DNA of 64,000 nt from assembly GCA_016290095.1 (NCBI GenBank), contig JAEESU010000023.1, positions 1 through 64,000 on the forward strand. The letters are read 5' to 3'. The translations under genes were made by a program, and so were the position numbers. Position 1 is the first letter of the stretch. Every line of letters begins with the position of its first letter. The DNA comes from Clostridia bacterium. GTDB taxonomy: Bacteria; Bacillota; Clostridia; TANB77; CAG-508. Shown piece by piece: positions 1 to 12,943 of the stretch. The notes under the pieces were generated by a model, which worked only from the letters and a program-made list of their open reading frames with translations, ran no database searches and was not told the DNA's origin.

Positions 1-1092
1 CCACTTCCAGTAAATGCAGAAGGAAATGAAGTTTCAAGTGTAACAATAAATCCAACAAGTGGAAATGAAGAAGCAATAGACTTTGGAACATTTAAATATG
101 AATTAGCAGATTTAAATGGAGAAGAAAGTGCAACATTTGAATATACAATAACAGAAAGAGGAAGAATTGCAGGAGTAACAAACGACGAAGATACAGATAG
201 AGTAGTAAGAATAACAGTAACAGATGACGGAGAAGGAAACTTAGATGTATCTTTAGCACAAGACAGCGAAGCAGTAGAATTTGTAAATACATACGATGCT
301 AGTGGAGAAACAGAATTCACAGCAACAAAGACATTAGAAGGACGTGATTTCCAAGAGGGAGACGAGTGGACATTTACAATAAGTGGAAGCCCACTACCAG
401 TAGATGAAGATGGAAATGAAATAAGCAGTGTAACAATAAACCCAGAAGATGGAACAAGTGCAACAATAGACTTTGGAACATTTAAATATGAATTAGCAGA
501 TTTAAATGGAGAAGAAAGTGCAACATTTGAATATACAATAACAGAAAGTGGAACAATCGCAGGTGTAACAAACGATAGTGAAGATAAGACATTAACAATA
601 ACAGTAACAGATTTAAAAGATGGAAACTTAGATGTTGTTATATCTAAAGATAGTGAAGAAATAGAATTTGTAAATACATATGATGCTAGTGGAGAAATTG
701 AAGTTTCTGGAACAAAAGAATTGACAGGACGTGATTTCCAAGAGGGAGATGAGTGGACATTTGTAATAAGTGGAACACCACTACCAGTAGATGAAGATGG
801 AAACGAAATAAGTAGTGTAACAATTGAACCAACAGGTGGAACTGAAACTGATATTGATTTAGGAACTTTTAAATATGAATTAGCAGATTTAAATGGAGAA
901 GAAAGTGCAACATTTGAATATACAATAACAGAAAGTGGAAGCATCGCAGGAGTGACAAACGATTCTGATATTGACAGAACATTAAAGATAACAGTAACAG
1001 ATCAAAAAGATGGAAACTTAGAAGTAGTATTGACAGAAGATAGTGAAGAAATAAGGTTCGTAAATGATTATGAAGCAACAGGAGAAATAACA
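1..1092 (+). repeat. Three tandem ~390-bp coding repeats (pilin-like domains)
   Basis: The string tttaaatatgaattagcagatttaaatggagaagaaagtgcaacatttgaatatacaataacagaaag recurs near 91, 481 and 868 (spacing ~390/387 bp). Confidence 0.85.
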
Positions 1093-2211
1093 TTTGCAGG
1101 AACAAAAACATTAACAGGAAGAGATATGACAGAAAATGATATCTTTGCATTTGAAATGACTGATGATAAAGGCAATAAATGGACAGCTAGAAATGATTCA
1201 GAAGGAAATATTTCTTACCCATCAATAACTTATACATTAAATAAAGATAAAGATGATACAGGAGAACATACATATACGTTTATAGAAAAAGAAACTGATA
1301 TTGATAGTATAACAATAGATGAAACAGAACATACAGTAACAGTAACAGTAAGTGATAATGGAGATGGAACACTTAATGTAGAAACAAGTGGTGATGACAA
1401 AGATTCACTAGACTTCGAAAACGTTTACGAAACAGTAGATGTAACTGTATTAAAAGTTTGGGATGATAATGATGACCAAGATGGAATAAGACCTGAGACA
1501 TTAGATGTAACATTAATGGCAGGAGAAGAAGAAATTGAAACAGTTACATTGAGCGAAGAAAATGAATGGAGTTATACATGGGAAGGACTAATTAAAGAAA
1601 TAGGAAAAGAAACTGTAGAATATACAGTTATAGAAGCAGAAGTAGAAGGATATGATGAAGCTACAACAGAAACAGAGATAGATGAAGAAACAGGAAATAT
1701 TTCTATTACAATAACAAATTCTCATACACCAGAAACAATTGATATTAGTGTAACAAAAGTATGGGAAGATCTTAATGATAAATGTTCATTTAGACCAAGT
1801 TCAATAACAGTAAGATTATATGCAAATGGAAAACAATGTAGCATTGTTAGAATAGACAAGTCTATGAACTGGAAGTATACTTGGAAAGAACTTGCAAAAT
1901 ATGAATCAGGAAAAGAAATAAAGTATACAATAAGTGAAGACAAAGTAATGGTTTATAATGCAGAAATTACAGGAAATGCAACAAAAGGATTTACAATAAC
2001 AAATAAGATAGAATCATTTGGTGGTGGAGATGAAGAAATAATTGTACAAGGAGAAACCACTCCTTTACAAAGCGCAAATCCATCAACAAGTGCAAAAGAC
2101 TATTCAGTTTTAAGCTTAAGTTTAATTATCATAACGCTTATTGCAACAACATATGTTGTTAAATGGGATGTTGATAATAATAAAAAAGCAAAGAGATATA
2201 AACTAAGATAA
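1..2211 (+). CDS. Surface pilin-like protein (5'-truncated by window edge): tandem Spy0128/FctA-like isopeptide domains, two Cna-B domains, C-terminal TM with possible NPSTS sorting motif
   Basis: Frame 1 is open from base 1 to the stop at 2211; the track's start at 721 is only an internal TTG. Repeated 'TFKYELADLNGEESATFEYTITE' units; Cna-B-like 'VTKVWEDLNDK...RPSSITVRLYANG'; C-terminal hydrophobic segment plus basic tail. Confidence 0.85.
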   Translation, partial: PLPVNAEGNEVSSVTINPTSGNEEAIDFGTFKYELADLNGEESATFEYTITERGRIAGVTNDEDTDRVVRITVTDDGEGNLDVSLAQDSEAVEFVNTYDASGETEFTATKTLEGRDFQEGDEWTFTISGSPLPVDEDGNEISSVTINPEDGTSATIDFGTFKYELADLNGEESATFEYTITESGTIAGVTNDSEDKTLTITVTDLKDGNLDVVISKDSEEIEFVNTYDASGEIEVSGTKELTGRDFQEGDEWTFVISGTPLPVDEDGNEISSVTIEPTGGTETDIDLGTFKYELADLNGEESATFEYTITESGSIAGVTNDSDIDRTLKITVTDQKDGNLEVVLTEDSEEIRFVNDYEATGEITFAGTKTLTGRDMTENDIFAFEMTDDKGNKWTARNDSEGNISYPSITYTLNKDKDDTGEHTYTFIEKETDIDSITIDETEHTVTVTVSDNGDGTLNVETSGDDKDSLDFENVYETVDVTVLKVWDDNDDQDGIRPETLDVTLMAGEEEIETVTLSEENEWSYTWEGLIKEIGKETVEYTVIEAEVEGYDEATTETEIDEETGNISITITNSHTPETIDISVTKVWEDLNDKCSFRPSSITVRLYANGKQCSIVRIDKSMNWKYTWKELAKYESGKEIKYTISEDKVMVYNAEITGNATKGFTITNKIESFGGGDEEIIVQGETTPLQSANPSTSAKDYSVLSLSLIIITLIATTYVVKWDVDNNKKAKRYKLR

Positions 2212-2216
2212 TCTAG

Positions 2217-2250
2217 AAAATCGTGCCAATATGGCACGATTTTTTTTTCT
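2217..2250 (+). terminator. Intrinsic terminator
   Basis: aaatcgtgccaatatggcacgatttttttt: inverted repeat followed by T-run. Confidence 0.85.
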
Positions 2251-2400
2251 TAAATTCGCTTTTTTAGGACAATCAAAAAACATTCAAAATTCTTGTTTTT
2301 GTATTGATTTTTAAGCACATTAATGATATAAAATAAAAGTGATATACTAGATAAATAGTGCCTAAAATAATAAGTAAAAAAACATGGAAAGGAAAGACTT

Positions 2401-3306
2401 ATGGGATTTTTTGAAAAATTAAAAACAGGGTTAGGAAAAACAAAGAATTCTATTGATGAAAAAATAAATAATGTTTTTAGTGTGTTTAGAAAGGTTGATG
2501 AAGATTTATTAGATGAATTAGAAGAAGTTTTAGTAATGTCTGATATAGGAATGGAAACTTCTATAAGAATAATAAATGAATTGAGAACTAAAATAAAAAA
2601 AGAAAAAATAGAAAATGAAGATGATGTAAAAGCAGCTTTAAAAGAAATAATGAGAGAAATATTAGATGTAGAAGAACCTAAACTTAATTTAGAAACTAAA
2701 CCATCTGTAATACTAGTAGTCGGAGTAAATGGCGTTGGAAAAACAACTTCTATAGGAAAAATAGCAAATAACTTAGTAAAAGATGGAAAGAAAGTAGTAA
2801 TAGCTGCAGCAGACACCTTTAGAGCTGCTGCTGTTGAACAGCTAGAAGTATGGGCAAAACGTTCAAATAGTATTATTGTAAAAAAAGAAGAAGGAGCAGA
2901 TCCAGCTTCAGTTGTGTTTGATGCTATTTCTAAAACTAAAGAATTAAATGCTGACGTTTTAATAGTTGATACTGCAGGAAGATTACACAACAAAAAGTAT
3001 TTAATGGATGAATTATTTAAAATAAATAAAGTAATAGAAAAGGAAATGACTGATTGTAGCAAGGAAGTACTGTTAGTACTTGATGCTGAAACTGGCCAAA
3101 ATGCAATTTCACAAGTTAAGGCTTTTAAAGAAACTACAGATATTACAGGAATTGTTTTAACAAAACTAGATGGAACAGCAAAAGGTGGGGTTGTAGTTGG
3201 TATTGTTTCAGAAAATAAAATTCCAGTAAAATTTATTGGGGTTGGAGAACAAATAGATGATATGCAAATATTTAATTCAAAAGAATTTTTAGATGCTATT
3301 ATATAA
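2401..3306 (+). CDS. ftsY: Signal recognition particle receptor FtsY
   Basis: GVNGVGKTTSIGKIA, AADTFRAAAVEQLEVW, DTAGRLHNK, TKLDGTAKGG SRP-GTPase motifs. Confidence 0.95.
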   Translation: MGFFEKLKTGLGKTKNSIDEKINNVFSVFRKVDEDLLDELEEVLVMSDIGMETSIRIINELRTKIKKEKIENEDDVKAALKEIMREILDVEEPKLNLETKPSVILVVGVNGVGKTTSIGKIANNLVKDGKKVVIAAADTFRAAAVEQLEVWAKRSNSIIVKKEEGADPASVVFDAISKTKELNADVLIVDTAGRLHNKKYLMDELFKINKVIEKEMTDCSKEVLLVLDAETGQNAISQVKAFKETTDITGIVLTKLDGTAKGGVVVGIVSENKIPVKFIGVGEQIDDMQIFNSKEFLDAII

Positions 3307-3317
3307 GGAGTGAGAAA

Positions 3318-6188
3318 ATGGAAGAAGTGAAAAAAGAAAATAGCACAAATGATGTAAAGAAAAAAAGAAATATTCGAAGAATAATTGTTTTAGTAGTATT
3401 ATTAGTATTTGCTTTACATACTGCTATCTCATTAAGATCTCAATATTTACAAACAATAGGAATTAGCGAAAATTACGCTACTGTTTTTTACAGTAAAATA
3501 AAAAATTACTATACTGTTTTAGGTGTATCAATAGTTAGTATATATATAATTGTTTATATTACTAATAAGTTTATTAAAAGAGGATTAAAAAAGTTCTTTG
3601 AAGATGAAAAAAAGGAGATGCCAAAACTTCCAAATAAAAGCTTGTGCTTTGTGTTATCAATTCTTGGTGGACTAATTTCAGCATTTGTTTTATCTTCAAA
3701 ATTTTCTGTTTTTTCAAATGCAGCTCAATTTGGACAAACAGATCCAATTTTCAAGTTGGATATTGGTTATTACATGTTTTCACTTCCTTTTATACAAAGC
3801 TTATTAGTTTTTTTAATGGAAGCATGTATTGCGATGATTATATATGTTGCATTATATTATGTAATTACTCTTAATACATTTTTTGATGGAGTTAGTACTG
3901 AAACACTAAAAAAGAATACATTTATTAAACAAGAAATTGTTTTTGTAGTTATTTTAGCAATTATATTTTGCTTATACATTTTTATATCATCACAAAGCAT
4001 ATTAACAGGAAATATGATTTCAATTGATGATGAGCTAGATACAAGATTAGTAGGAGCTGGAAAAGCAGATGTAACTATTAAGCTTTGGGGATACCGCATA
4101 TTAAGTTTAGTTGTTATATTTGCAGTATTTAGATTGTTTAAATATATAAAGAAACAAAATTTCAAACAAGGTGTTATTTCAGTTTTAATAGTACCAGTAT
4201 ATCTAATAGGATTATTTGTTTTAATAGTAGGATTCCAATTTGTATATGTTGATAATAATGAATTAGATACTGAAAAAGAATATATAGGCTATAATATTCA
4301 AAATACTAAAAAAGCATATGGAATTGATATTGATCAAAATAATATATCAGAATATGAATCAATCACAGCAGATCAAGTTTCTGAAAATCAGAAATTAATA
4401 GATAATATACCAATTATATCTGAAAGTGTAACTTTAAATGCAATTAAAGAACATCAAGAAAATAGCGTGTATTACAATTATGACAAAACATTTTTAGCAA
4501 AGTACAATGTTGGAAATTCTAATAAATTAGTTTATATTACGCCTAGAGAAATACTAAGCAATAACACTATAAGTTACAACAATAGAACATTAAAATATAC
4601 TCATGGTTATTCAGCAATTGTAAGTTCTGCTACTGACGCAGACTTAGATGGTTATGCAGAATATTTACTATCTGACTTTACAAGTCAAGAATTTCTTAAT
4701 ATTAAACAACCAAGAATATATTTTGGATTAAACACTAATAGTACAATCCTAGTAAATACAAATTATGGAAAAGAGTATGATTATCCACTTACAGAAACTA
4801 CTTACGAAGAAAATACTTATGATGGAAAAGCAGGATTAAATTTAGGACTTATTGACAGATTAGTTTTAGGAATAAGTGAGAAAAACTTTAAATATATTTT
4901 TACATCTATTGTTAATGATGATACAAAAATTATTACAAATAGAAATGTTTTAGAAAGAGCAAAGACAATTTTACCAAATATTATTTATGATGAGGATCCA
5001 TATCTTGTTATTACAGAAGATGGAAAACTAGTATGGGTGTTAGACGCATATACTACATCAGTCCAATATCCTTATTCACAAATTACTACAATTAATATAA
5101 AAGGCTATAGAGAAAGAATTAATTATATTAGAAATTCTGTAAAAGTTCTAATTGATGCATATGATGGCACTACAGATTTTTACATAACAGACAAGTCTGA
5201 TCCTATTATTATGACATATAGAAATATGTATCCGGATTTATTTATAGAAGATGAATTGCCAAAAGATATTCAAGAACATTTAGTTTATCCAAAGTTTTTA
5301 TACAAGATACAAGCAGAGATGTTAAATATATATCATAATATTAGTGAAGATACTTTATATAGAGCAGATGATTTATGGCAAGTTACAAATAAAGCTTCAA
5401 CAACAAACTCTACAATCACAGGTTCTGCAATGGAACCATATTATGCACCAATTAAATTAAATGATTCTAAAAAATCTGAGTTAGGCCTAGTTTTAACTTA
5501 TAATAAATATGAGAAACAGAACATCATTTCATATTTAGCTGGTACAGTTAGAAATGGAAAAAATAATTTATCATTATATAAATTTAATTCAGAAAGCAAT
5601 GTTGTAGGAATCATGCAACTTAATAATCAAATAGAACAAAATACAACAATAGCAGCAGAACTTTCAGACCTAAATACAAGTGGAATTAAACTAATGAAAG
5701 ATATGATTATAATTCCAATTAATAATTCGCTTTTATATGTTGAACCTGTATATCAAGTAATGTTAAATGAGAGCGAAGTTCCAGTTTTAAAGAAGGTAAT
5801 TGTTGCATCAGGAAATACAGTTGCAATGGGCGATAATTTAGATAGTGCGTTAGATAATTTATTTACAGACGATTATGCTGTAGATTTAGAGTTTATTAAT
5901 TTGGAAGACATTAATGAATTAGTTGACTCTGTAATTAAAGCAAATAATAATCTAAAAGAATCTATGAATGCACAAGATTTTGAAATGATTGGAAAAGATA
6001 TTTCAAGACTACAAGCAATTATTAATCAATTGGAAAATACAAGAAAAATTGAATTAGAAGAGGAAACTGCTAGAGAAAGACTTGAGAATAATACAATTTC
6101 CAATAATATTAGTAATGAAGTTAATAATATTGTAATGGAAAATGCTATAGTTAATAATACAGTTTCTAATGGATTAGTGGAGGAATAG
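3318..6188 (+). CDS. UPF0182 family large membrane protein
   Basis: 956 aa, N-terminal multi-TM region followed by large extracellular region with UPF0182-like 'RERINYIRNSVKVLIDAYDGTTDFYITDKSDPI'; C-terminal acidic/Asn-rich tail. Confidence 0.85.
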   Translation: MEEVKKENSTNDVKKKRNIRRIIVLVVLLVFALHTAISLRSQYLQTIGISENYATVFYSKIKNYYTVLGVSIVSIYIIVYITNKFIKRGLKKFFEDEKKEMPKLPNKSLCFVLSILGGLISAFVLSSKFSVFSNAAQFGQTDPIFKLDIGYYMFSLPFIQSLLVFLMEACIAMIIYVALYYVITLNTFFDGVSTETLKKNTFIKQEIVFVVILAIIFCLYIFISSQSILTGNMISIDDELDTRLVGAGKADVTIKLWGYRILSLVVIFAVFRLFKYIKKQNFKQGVISVLIVPVYLIGLFVLIVGFQFVYVDNNELDTEKEYIGYNIQNTKKAYGIDIDQNNISEYESITADQVSENQKLIDNIPIISESVTLNAIKEHQENSVYYNYDKTFLAKYNVGNSNKLVYITPREILSNNTISYNNRTLKYTHGYSAIVSSATDADLDGYAEYLLSDFTSQEFLNIKQPRIYFGLNTNSTILVNTNYGKEYDYPLTETTYEENTYDGKAGLNLGLIDRLVLGISEKNFKYIFTSIVNDDTKIITNRNVLERAKTILPNIIYDEDPYLVITEDGKLVWVLDAYTTSVQYPYSQITTINIKGYRERINYIRNSVKVLIDAYDGTTDFYITDKSDPIIMTYRNMYPDLFIEDELPKDIQEHLVYPKFLYKIQAEMLNIYHNISEDTLYRADDLWQVTNKASTTNSTITGSAMEPYYAPIKLNDSKKSELGLVLTYNKYEKQNIISYLAGTVRNGKNNLSLYKFNSESNVVGIMQLNNQIEQNTTIAAELSDLNTSGIKLMKDMIIIPINNSLLYVEPVYQVMLNESEVPVLKKVIVASGNTVAMGDNLDSALDNLFTDDYAVDLEFINLEDINELVDSVIKANNNLKESMNAQDFEMIGKDISRLQAIINQLENTRKIELEEETARERLENNTISNNISNEVNNIVMENAIVNNTVSNGLVEE

Positions 6189-6189
6189 T

Positions 6190-6840
6190 ATGAATTTAGC
6201 AAATAAATTAACAATATTTAGAATGCTACTTGTACCAGTTTTTGTTATAGTTGGTTATTTAGGAATACTAGGAGCTATATCAGGAGAGTGGTTAGGAATA
6301 CCAGTCAGCTTTTGGATAATGAATACTATATTTATTATTGCATCAATCACAGACAAACTAGATGGTTATATTGCTAGAAGTAGAAATATGGTAACAACAT
6401 TTGGAAAGTTTTTAGATCCACTTGCGGATAAAATACTTGTTTTATCTGCAATGGTTATGCTAGTTGAATTTGGAAAAATACCAGCATGGATTCCAATTAT
6501 TGTTCTTGCAAGAGAATTTCTAGTTTCTGGTTATAGACTAGTTGCAGCTCAAAAAGGTGGACAAGTTATTGCGGCATCTATATGGGGAAAATTGAAAACT
6601 GTAACTCAAATGATAGCTATTATACTTGTATTTTTCGATAAATATAATTTTTGTGAATTTATATTTAGGGCAAAAACAGAAGCAGAAGCTTTGGCAAGTA
6701 GTGTACAAGTATATATGAGTACTGGAAACTACATCTTAAATATAATTACTTCTTGCTTATTAATTATATCTGTAATTGCTACAATTTTTTCAGGATACGA
6801 TTATTTAAAAAATGGAAAAGATTTGTTAAAAGATGCTTAA
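6190..6840 (+). CDS. pgsA: CDP-diacylglycerol--glycerol-3-phosphate 3-phosphatidyltransferase
   Basis: CDP-alcohol phosphotransferase motif (ITDKLDGYIARSRNMVTTFGKFLDPLADK). Confidence 0.93.
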   Translation: MNLANKLTIFRMLLVPVFVIVGYLGILGAISGEWLGIPVSFWIMNTIFIIASITDKLDGYIARSRNMVTTFGKFLDPLADKILVLSAMVMLVEFGKIPAWIPIIVLAREFLVSGYRLVAAQKGGQVIAASIWGKLKTVTQMIAIILVFFDKYNFCEFIFRAKTEAEALASSVQVYMSTGNYILNIITSCLLIISVIATIFSGYDYLKNGKDLLKDA

Positions 6841-8868
<2,028 letters not shown>

Positions 8869-8880
8869 GGGGAAAATAAA

Positions 8881-9126
8881 TTGGAAGACAATTATACATT
8901 CGAAATGTTTTGGGAAGATTTAGATAATGGTTATAAAATCTTTTATACTTATATGAATTGTAGATATTTAATATATAAACTAACAAAGAACTGTTATAAG
9001 AATGAATTGATTGAGGCTCCAGAAAAGTGTCCTCATCAAAAAAATGCTATTTATACATTAAAGCGAGTAAAAGAAATATTTCCTTTTATGGAAAATATGG
9101 AATATGACTCTGGCTTGGGAGGTTAG
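8881..9126 (+). CDS. Small conserved-type hypothetical protein between ligA and ruvB
   Basis: 81-aa ORF with TTG start, tightly spaced within the operon. Confidence 0.5.
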   Translation: MEDNYTFEMFWEDLDNGYKIFYTYMNCRYLIYKLTKNCYKNELIEAPEKCPHQKNAIYTLKRVKEIFPFMENMEYDSGLGG

Positions 9127-9127
9127 A

Positions 9128-10138
9128 ATGGAAGATTTTGATGGAAGTATAATGGATCCAGAAATTCAAGGTATAGATGAAGAACTTTCTGAATTGTCAT
9201 TACGACCAAAAAGATTAAGTGAATATATAGGGCAAAATAAAGTAAAAGAAAACATGAAAGTATATATAGAAGCTGCTAAAAAAAGAGGAGAAGCATTAGA
9301 TCATGTACTTTTATATGGACCTCCAGGACTTGGAAAAACAACATTATCAAATATTATTGCAAATGAAATGGGTTCTAATATTAAAACAACATCAGGACCT
9401 GCAATAGAAAGACCGGGAGATTTAGCGGCACTTTTAACAAACCTTTCTAATAATGATATTTTATTCATTGATGAAATTCATAGAATGAATAAAAATATAG
9501 AAGAAGTATTATATCCAGCATTAGAGGATTTTTGTTTAGATATAATTATTGGAAAAGGGCCTACAGCTAAATCAATAAGACTTGATTTACCAAGATTTAC
9601 ATTAGTGGGTGCAACAACAAAAGCAGGATCGATATCTACACCTTTAAGAGATAGGTTTGGAATTGTGGAAAGATTAGATTTGTATTCTGTAGAAGATTTA
9701 ACAACAATAGTAGAAAGATCTAGTGATATTTTAAATATCAAAATGGATAAGGATGCAGCCATAGAGCTTGCAAAAAGATCTAGAGGCACTCCAAGAATTG
9801 CAAATAGATTATTAAAGAGAATTAGAGATTATGCAACAGTTATTGGAGAGGGCAACATTACATTAGATATTACCAAATTAGCATTAGATAAATTAGAGAT
9901 TGATGATTTAGGACTAGATAATTTAGATAGAAAAATATTAGAAACAATCATATGTAAATACTCAGGAAAGCCGGTTGGAGTAGAAACACTTGCTGCTACA
10001 TTAAATGAAGAAGTAGAAACAATAGAAGATGTTTATGAACCTTATTTAATGCAACTTGGATTCCTTGCAAGAACACAAAGAGGAAGAATAGTAACAGCTG
10101 CAGGATATGAGCATTTAGGATTGGAATATAAGGTTTAA
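9128..10138 (+). CDS. ruvB: Holliday junction branch migration helicase RuvB
   Basis: [52 protein letters not shown]. Start moved to ATG 9128 (SD gggagg upstream) rather than track start 9104. Confidence 0.96.
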   Translation: MEDFDGSIMDPEIQGIDEELSELSLRPKRLSEYIGQNKVKENMKVYIEAAKKRGEALDHVLLYGPPGLGKTTLSNIIANEMGSNIKTTSGPAIERPGDLAALLTNLSNNDILFIDEIHRMNKNIEEVLYPALEDFCLDIIIGKGPTAKSIRLDLPRFTLVGATTKAGSISTPLRDRFGIVERLDLYSVEDLTTIVERSSDILNIKMDKDAAIELAKRSRGTPRIANRLLKRIRDYATVIGEGNITLDITKLALDKLEIDDLGLDNLDRKILETIICKYSGKPVGVETLAATLNEEVETIEDVYEPYLMQLGFLARTQRGRIVTAAGYEHLGLEYKV

Positions 10139-10152
10139 ATAGGAGGAATAAA

Positions 10153-11715
10153 ATGAAAAAAGTAATAATTATAGGAGCAGGACCTGCAGGATTAACAGCT
10201 GGTTATGAATTATTAAAAGACAAAAACGAAGAATATGAAGTAGTTATTTTGGAAGAGAGTCAAGATGTTGGTGGTATTTCTAAAACCGTTAGATATAATG
10301 GAAATAGAATGGATATTGGTGGACATAGATTTTTCTCAAAAGATAAAGAAGTAATGGATTTTTGGGAAAAATTAATGCCTATACAAGGAAAGAATTCTTT
10401 TGATGACCAAATATTAGGAAGAGAAAAACCACTTGTTGATGGCGGACCAGATCCAGAAAAAGAAGATAAAGTTATGCTTTTAAGAACTAGAGTTTCTAGA
10501 ATATACTGTTTTAAGAAATTCTTTGATTACCCAATTAGTTTAAAATTACAAACATTTACTAATATGGGATTTGTTCGTACAGTTAAATCTGGATTTAGTT
10601 ATTTAAAAACTATTTTTGTTAAAAAGCCAGAAGATTCACTTGAAAACTTTTACATAAATCGTTTTGGAAAAGTATTATATAGTATGTTTTTTGAAAAATA
10701 TACCGAAAAGCTTTGGGGAAGACATCCAAGAGAAATTTCAGCTGACTGGGGAGCACAAAGAGTTAAAGGATTGTCAATAAAAGCAGTTTTAAAAGACGCA
10801 TTTTCTAAGATTTTTGGTAAGAAAGATAATAAAGAAGTTGAAACATCTCTAATTCAACAATTCTGGTATCCAAAATTTGGACCAGGTCAATTATGGGAAA
10901 CATTAGCTGATAAAATTGTTGAAGATGGAGGCAAAATCCAAAAAGGCTATTGTGTTAAAAATATAAACATAAAAGATAATAGAATCCAATCTGTAGAATG
11001 CCTAGTAGATGGAAAAACAGAAGTTATTGAAGGAGATATATTCATTTCTACAATGCCAGTTAGAGATTTAGTTACTGGTTTTAAAGGTGATGAAGTTCCA
11101 ACTGAAATGCTAGATATTGCTAAAGGACTTCCATATATAGATTTTCAAACAGTTGGCGTTTTAGTTAATAAAATGAAATTAGAAAACAAAACAAAAATGA
11201 AAACATTAGGAAATATAGTTCCTGATTGTTGGGTTTATGTTCAAGAACCAGCTGTTGAAATGCTTAGATTTCAAATATTTAATAACTGGTCACCATATTT
11301 GGTTAAAGATGCAGAGCATACAGTATGGTTGGGATTAGAATATACTTGTCATGAAGGCGATAAATTCTGGGAAATGAGTGATAAAGAATTTTCAGATTTT
11401 GCTATTAATGAATTGGTAAGTATGGATATTATAGATAGAGAAGATGTTTTGGATTGCCATAGAGAAAGAATAAAGAAAGCATATCCTGCTTATTTCGATA
11501 CTTATAAGTATATTGATAAATTAACAGGATATTTAGATAATTTTGCAAACTTATTCTGTATAGGAAGAAATGGTCAACATCGTTATAATAATATGGACCA
11601 TTCTATGGCAACAGCTTTTGAAGCAGTAAAAAATATTAAAGCTGGAATAGATACAAAAGACAATATTTGGAATGTAAATACAGAAAAAGAGTATCATGAG
11701 GAGAAAGCAAAATAA
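10153..11715 (+). CDS. NAD(P)/FAD-dependent oxidoreductase (UDP-galactopyranose mutase/amine-oxidase-like)
   Basis: N-terminal dinucleotide-binding [43 protein letters not shown]. Confidence 0.85.
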   Translation: MKKVIIIGAGPAGLTAGYELLKDKNEEYEVVILEESQDVGGISKTVRYNGNRMDIGGHRFFSKDKEVMDFWEKLMPIQGKNSFDDQILGREKPLVDGGPDPEKEDKVMLLRTRVSRIYCFKKFFDYPISLKLQTFTNMGFVRTVKSGFSYLKTIFVKKPEDSLENFYINRFGKVLYSMFFEKYTEKLWGRHPREISADWGAQRVKGLSIKAVLKDAFSKIFGKKDNKEVETSLIQQFWYPKFGPGQLWETLADKIVEDGGKIQKGYCVKNINIKDNRIQSVECLVDGKTEVIEGDIFISTMPVRDLVTGFKGDEVPTEMLDIAKGLPYIDFQTVGVLVNKMKLENKTKMKTLGNIVPDCWVYVQEPAVEMLRFQIFNNWSPYLVKDAEHTVWLGLEYTCHEGDKFWEMSDKEFSDFAINELVSMDIIDREDVLDCHRERIKKAYPAYFDTYKYIDKLTGYLDNFANLFCIGRNGQHRYNNMDHSMATAFEAVKNIKAGIDTKDNIWNVNTEKEYHEEKAK

Positions 11716-11717
11716 AT

Positions 11718-12572
11718 ATGAATATTGATAATCAAAGATTTTTAGAATTAAATGGTATTAATCCAGACGAACTAAGGAAAAAAATTGATTGCCAAATATA
11801 CTCACAAGAAGCGATTGATAATATTATATATCATTATGGATTTCAAACTCAGAGAAGAATAAAAATGATTTCTGTAGCAGATATTGTTGGACATGCATAT
11901 ATGAGAGAAGGAAAAGTAAAAGATATTTTTGAATCAATGGATGATTTTTTTGATTCAAATGGAGATGTATATCACTCAAGAAGTCTAGGAATGCTATCAT
12001 TAGATTCAGATACTATTATGGATAAATTAGGACCAAGTTTAGAAAGAAATCCACTACATGTAAATGAAAGTGGAAATAGTAGTTACTTGATTACTGAAGA
12101 TGGATTCCATAGATTTACAATTCTTAGAGTTATGTATTTAAAAGAACTATATGAAGCAAATGGTGATCCTAAAAAAATAGAAGAACTTAGAAAAAAATAT
12201 ACTATTCCTGCAAGCGTTATGGGGATAGATGTAGATGAAACATATTCAAAATTCATTCTAAGCTTTATTGGAACACAGGATCCTAGTATTTATATTAAAG
12301 ACATGGAAAGATATTATGATCCAGATACATGTATACCAACAGAAGACATTCTTGTAACATATGAAAAAGAAAATTGTCACAGAAAAAGTATTCTTTCAAG
12401 AGATGAATTTATTATGTTAGCAAAACGAGCTCTTCTAAAATGTCCAAAAGATGAGCCTACATTTAAGTATATAAAGGATGCTTTAGATGAAAATAAAGGA
12501 TTTAGGGAATTCGTAAGCCGAATTTGCCCAGAATATTTTACTAGAGAAGATGTTGAAGAAAGAGGTGTTTAA
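11718..12572 (+). CDS. Hypothetical protein with ParB/Srx-like GFHR motif
   Basis: NPLHVNESGNSSYLITEDGFHRFTILRVM resembles the ParB-like 'dG.HR' core; remote similarity only. Confidence 0.45.
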   Translation: MNIDNQRFLELNGINPDELRKKIDCQIYSQEAIDNIIYHYGFQTQRRIKMISVADIVGHAYMREGKVKDIFESMDDFFDSNGDVYHSRSLGMLSLDSDTIMDKLGPSLERNPLHVNESGNSSYLITEDGFHRFTILRVMYLKELYEANGDPKKIEELRKKYTIPASVMGIDVDETYSKFILSFIGTQDPSIYIKDMERYYDPDTCIPTEDILVTYEKENCHRKSILSRDEFIMLAKRALLKCPKDEPTFKYIKDALDENKGFREFVSRICPEYFTREDVEERGV

Positions 12573-12576
12573 TAAC

Positions 12577-12921
12577 ATGTTTAGTTTAGTAGAAGATACT
12601 AATAAAGCAAAAGAAATATTTCCTGATAGTGAATATACTTATCAATTTTTAAAAGATAATGAAACAATAGGAGTTGCTTCTATTAATAAAAATGAAGATG
12701 ATAAAGTTTATATAATGATAAAAAAAGAATTAAGAGGAAATGGGTACGGAAAAGAATTGTTTTCATTCGTTATTAAAAAATTAAAAGAGCAAGAATATAG
12801 CAGGGTTCTAGTTACATTTGAACAATCTAATATTCAAATGTTAAGAATTGTTACTTCAAATGGTGGACAACATGTTTCTACCAATAAAGATGTAGTTAAA
12901 TATTTAATACCTATAAAATAG
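12577..12921 (+). CDS. GNAT-family N-acetyltransferase
   Basis: KKELRGNGYGKELFSFVIKKLKEQEYSRVLVTFEQSNIQMLRIVTSNGG acetyl-CoA-binding motif; start chosen at ATG 12577 with SD agaggtg. Confidence 0.75.
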   Translation: MFSLVEDTNKAKEIFPDSEYTYQFLKDNETIGVASINKNEDDKVYIMIKKELRGNGYGKELFSFVIKKLKEQEYSRVLVTFEQSNIQMLRIVTSNGGQHVSTNKDVVKYLIPIK

Positions 12922-12943
12922 TTTTATACTTGAGAAAAAGGAA

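Noticed and set aside
1-1092. CRISPR-like array
   Set aside because: Repeats are ~390-bp in-frame protein domains, not short repeats with unique spacers. No CRISPR or cas genes were found in the window.
92-1150. Leu-rich minus-strand ORFs (92..292, 869..1150)
   Set aside because: Antisense of the repetitive pilin-like coding region; low-complexity translations without start context.
2250-3062. Minus-strand ORF opposite ftsY
   Set aside because: Composition is an antisense shadow of a well-supported CDS. Other minus ORFs inside + strand genes were rejected for the same reason; only 43469-45121 is retained.
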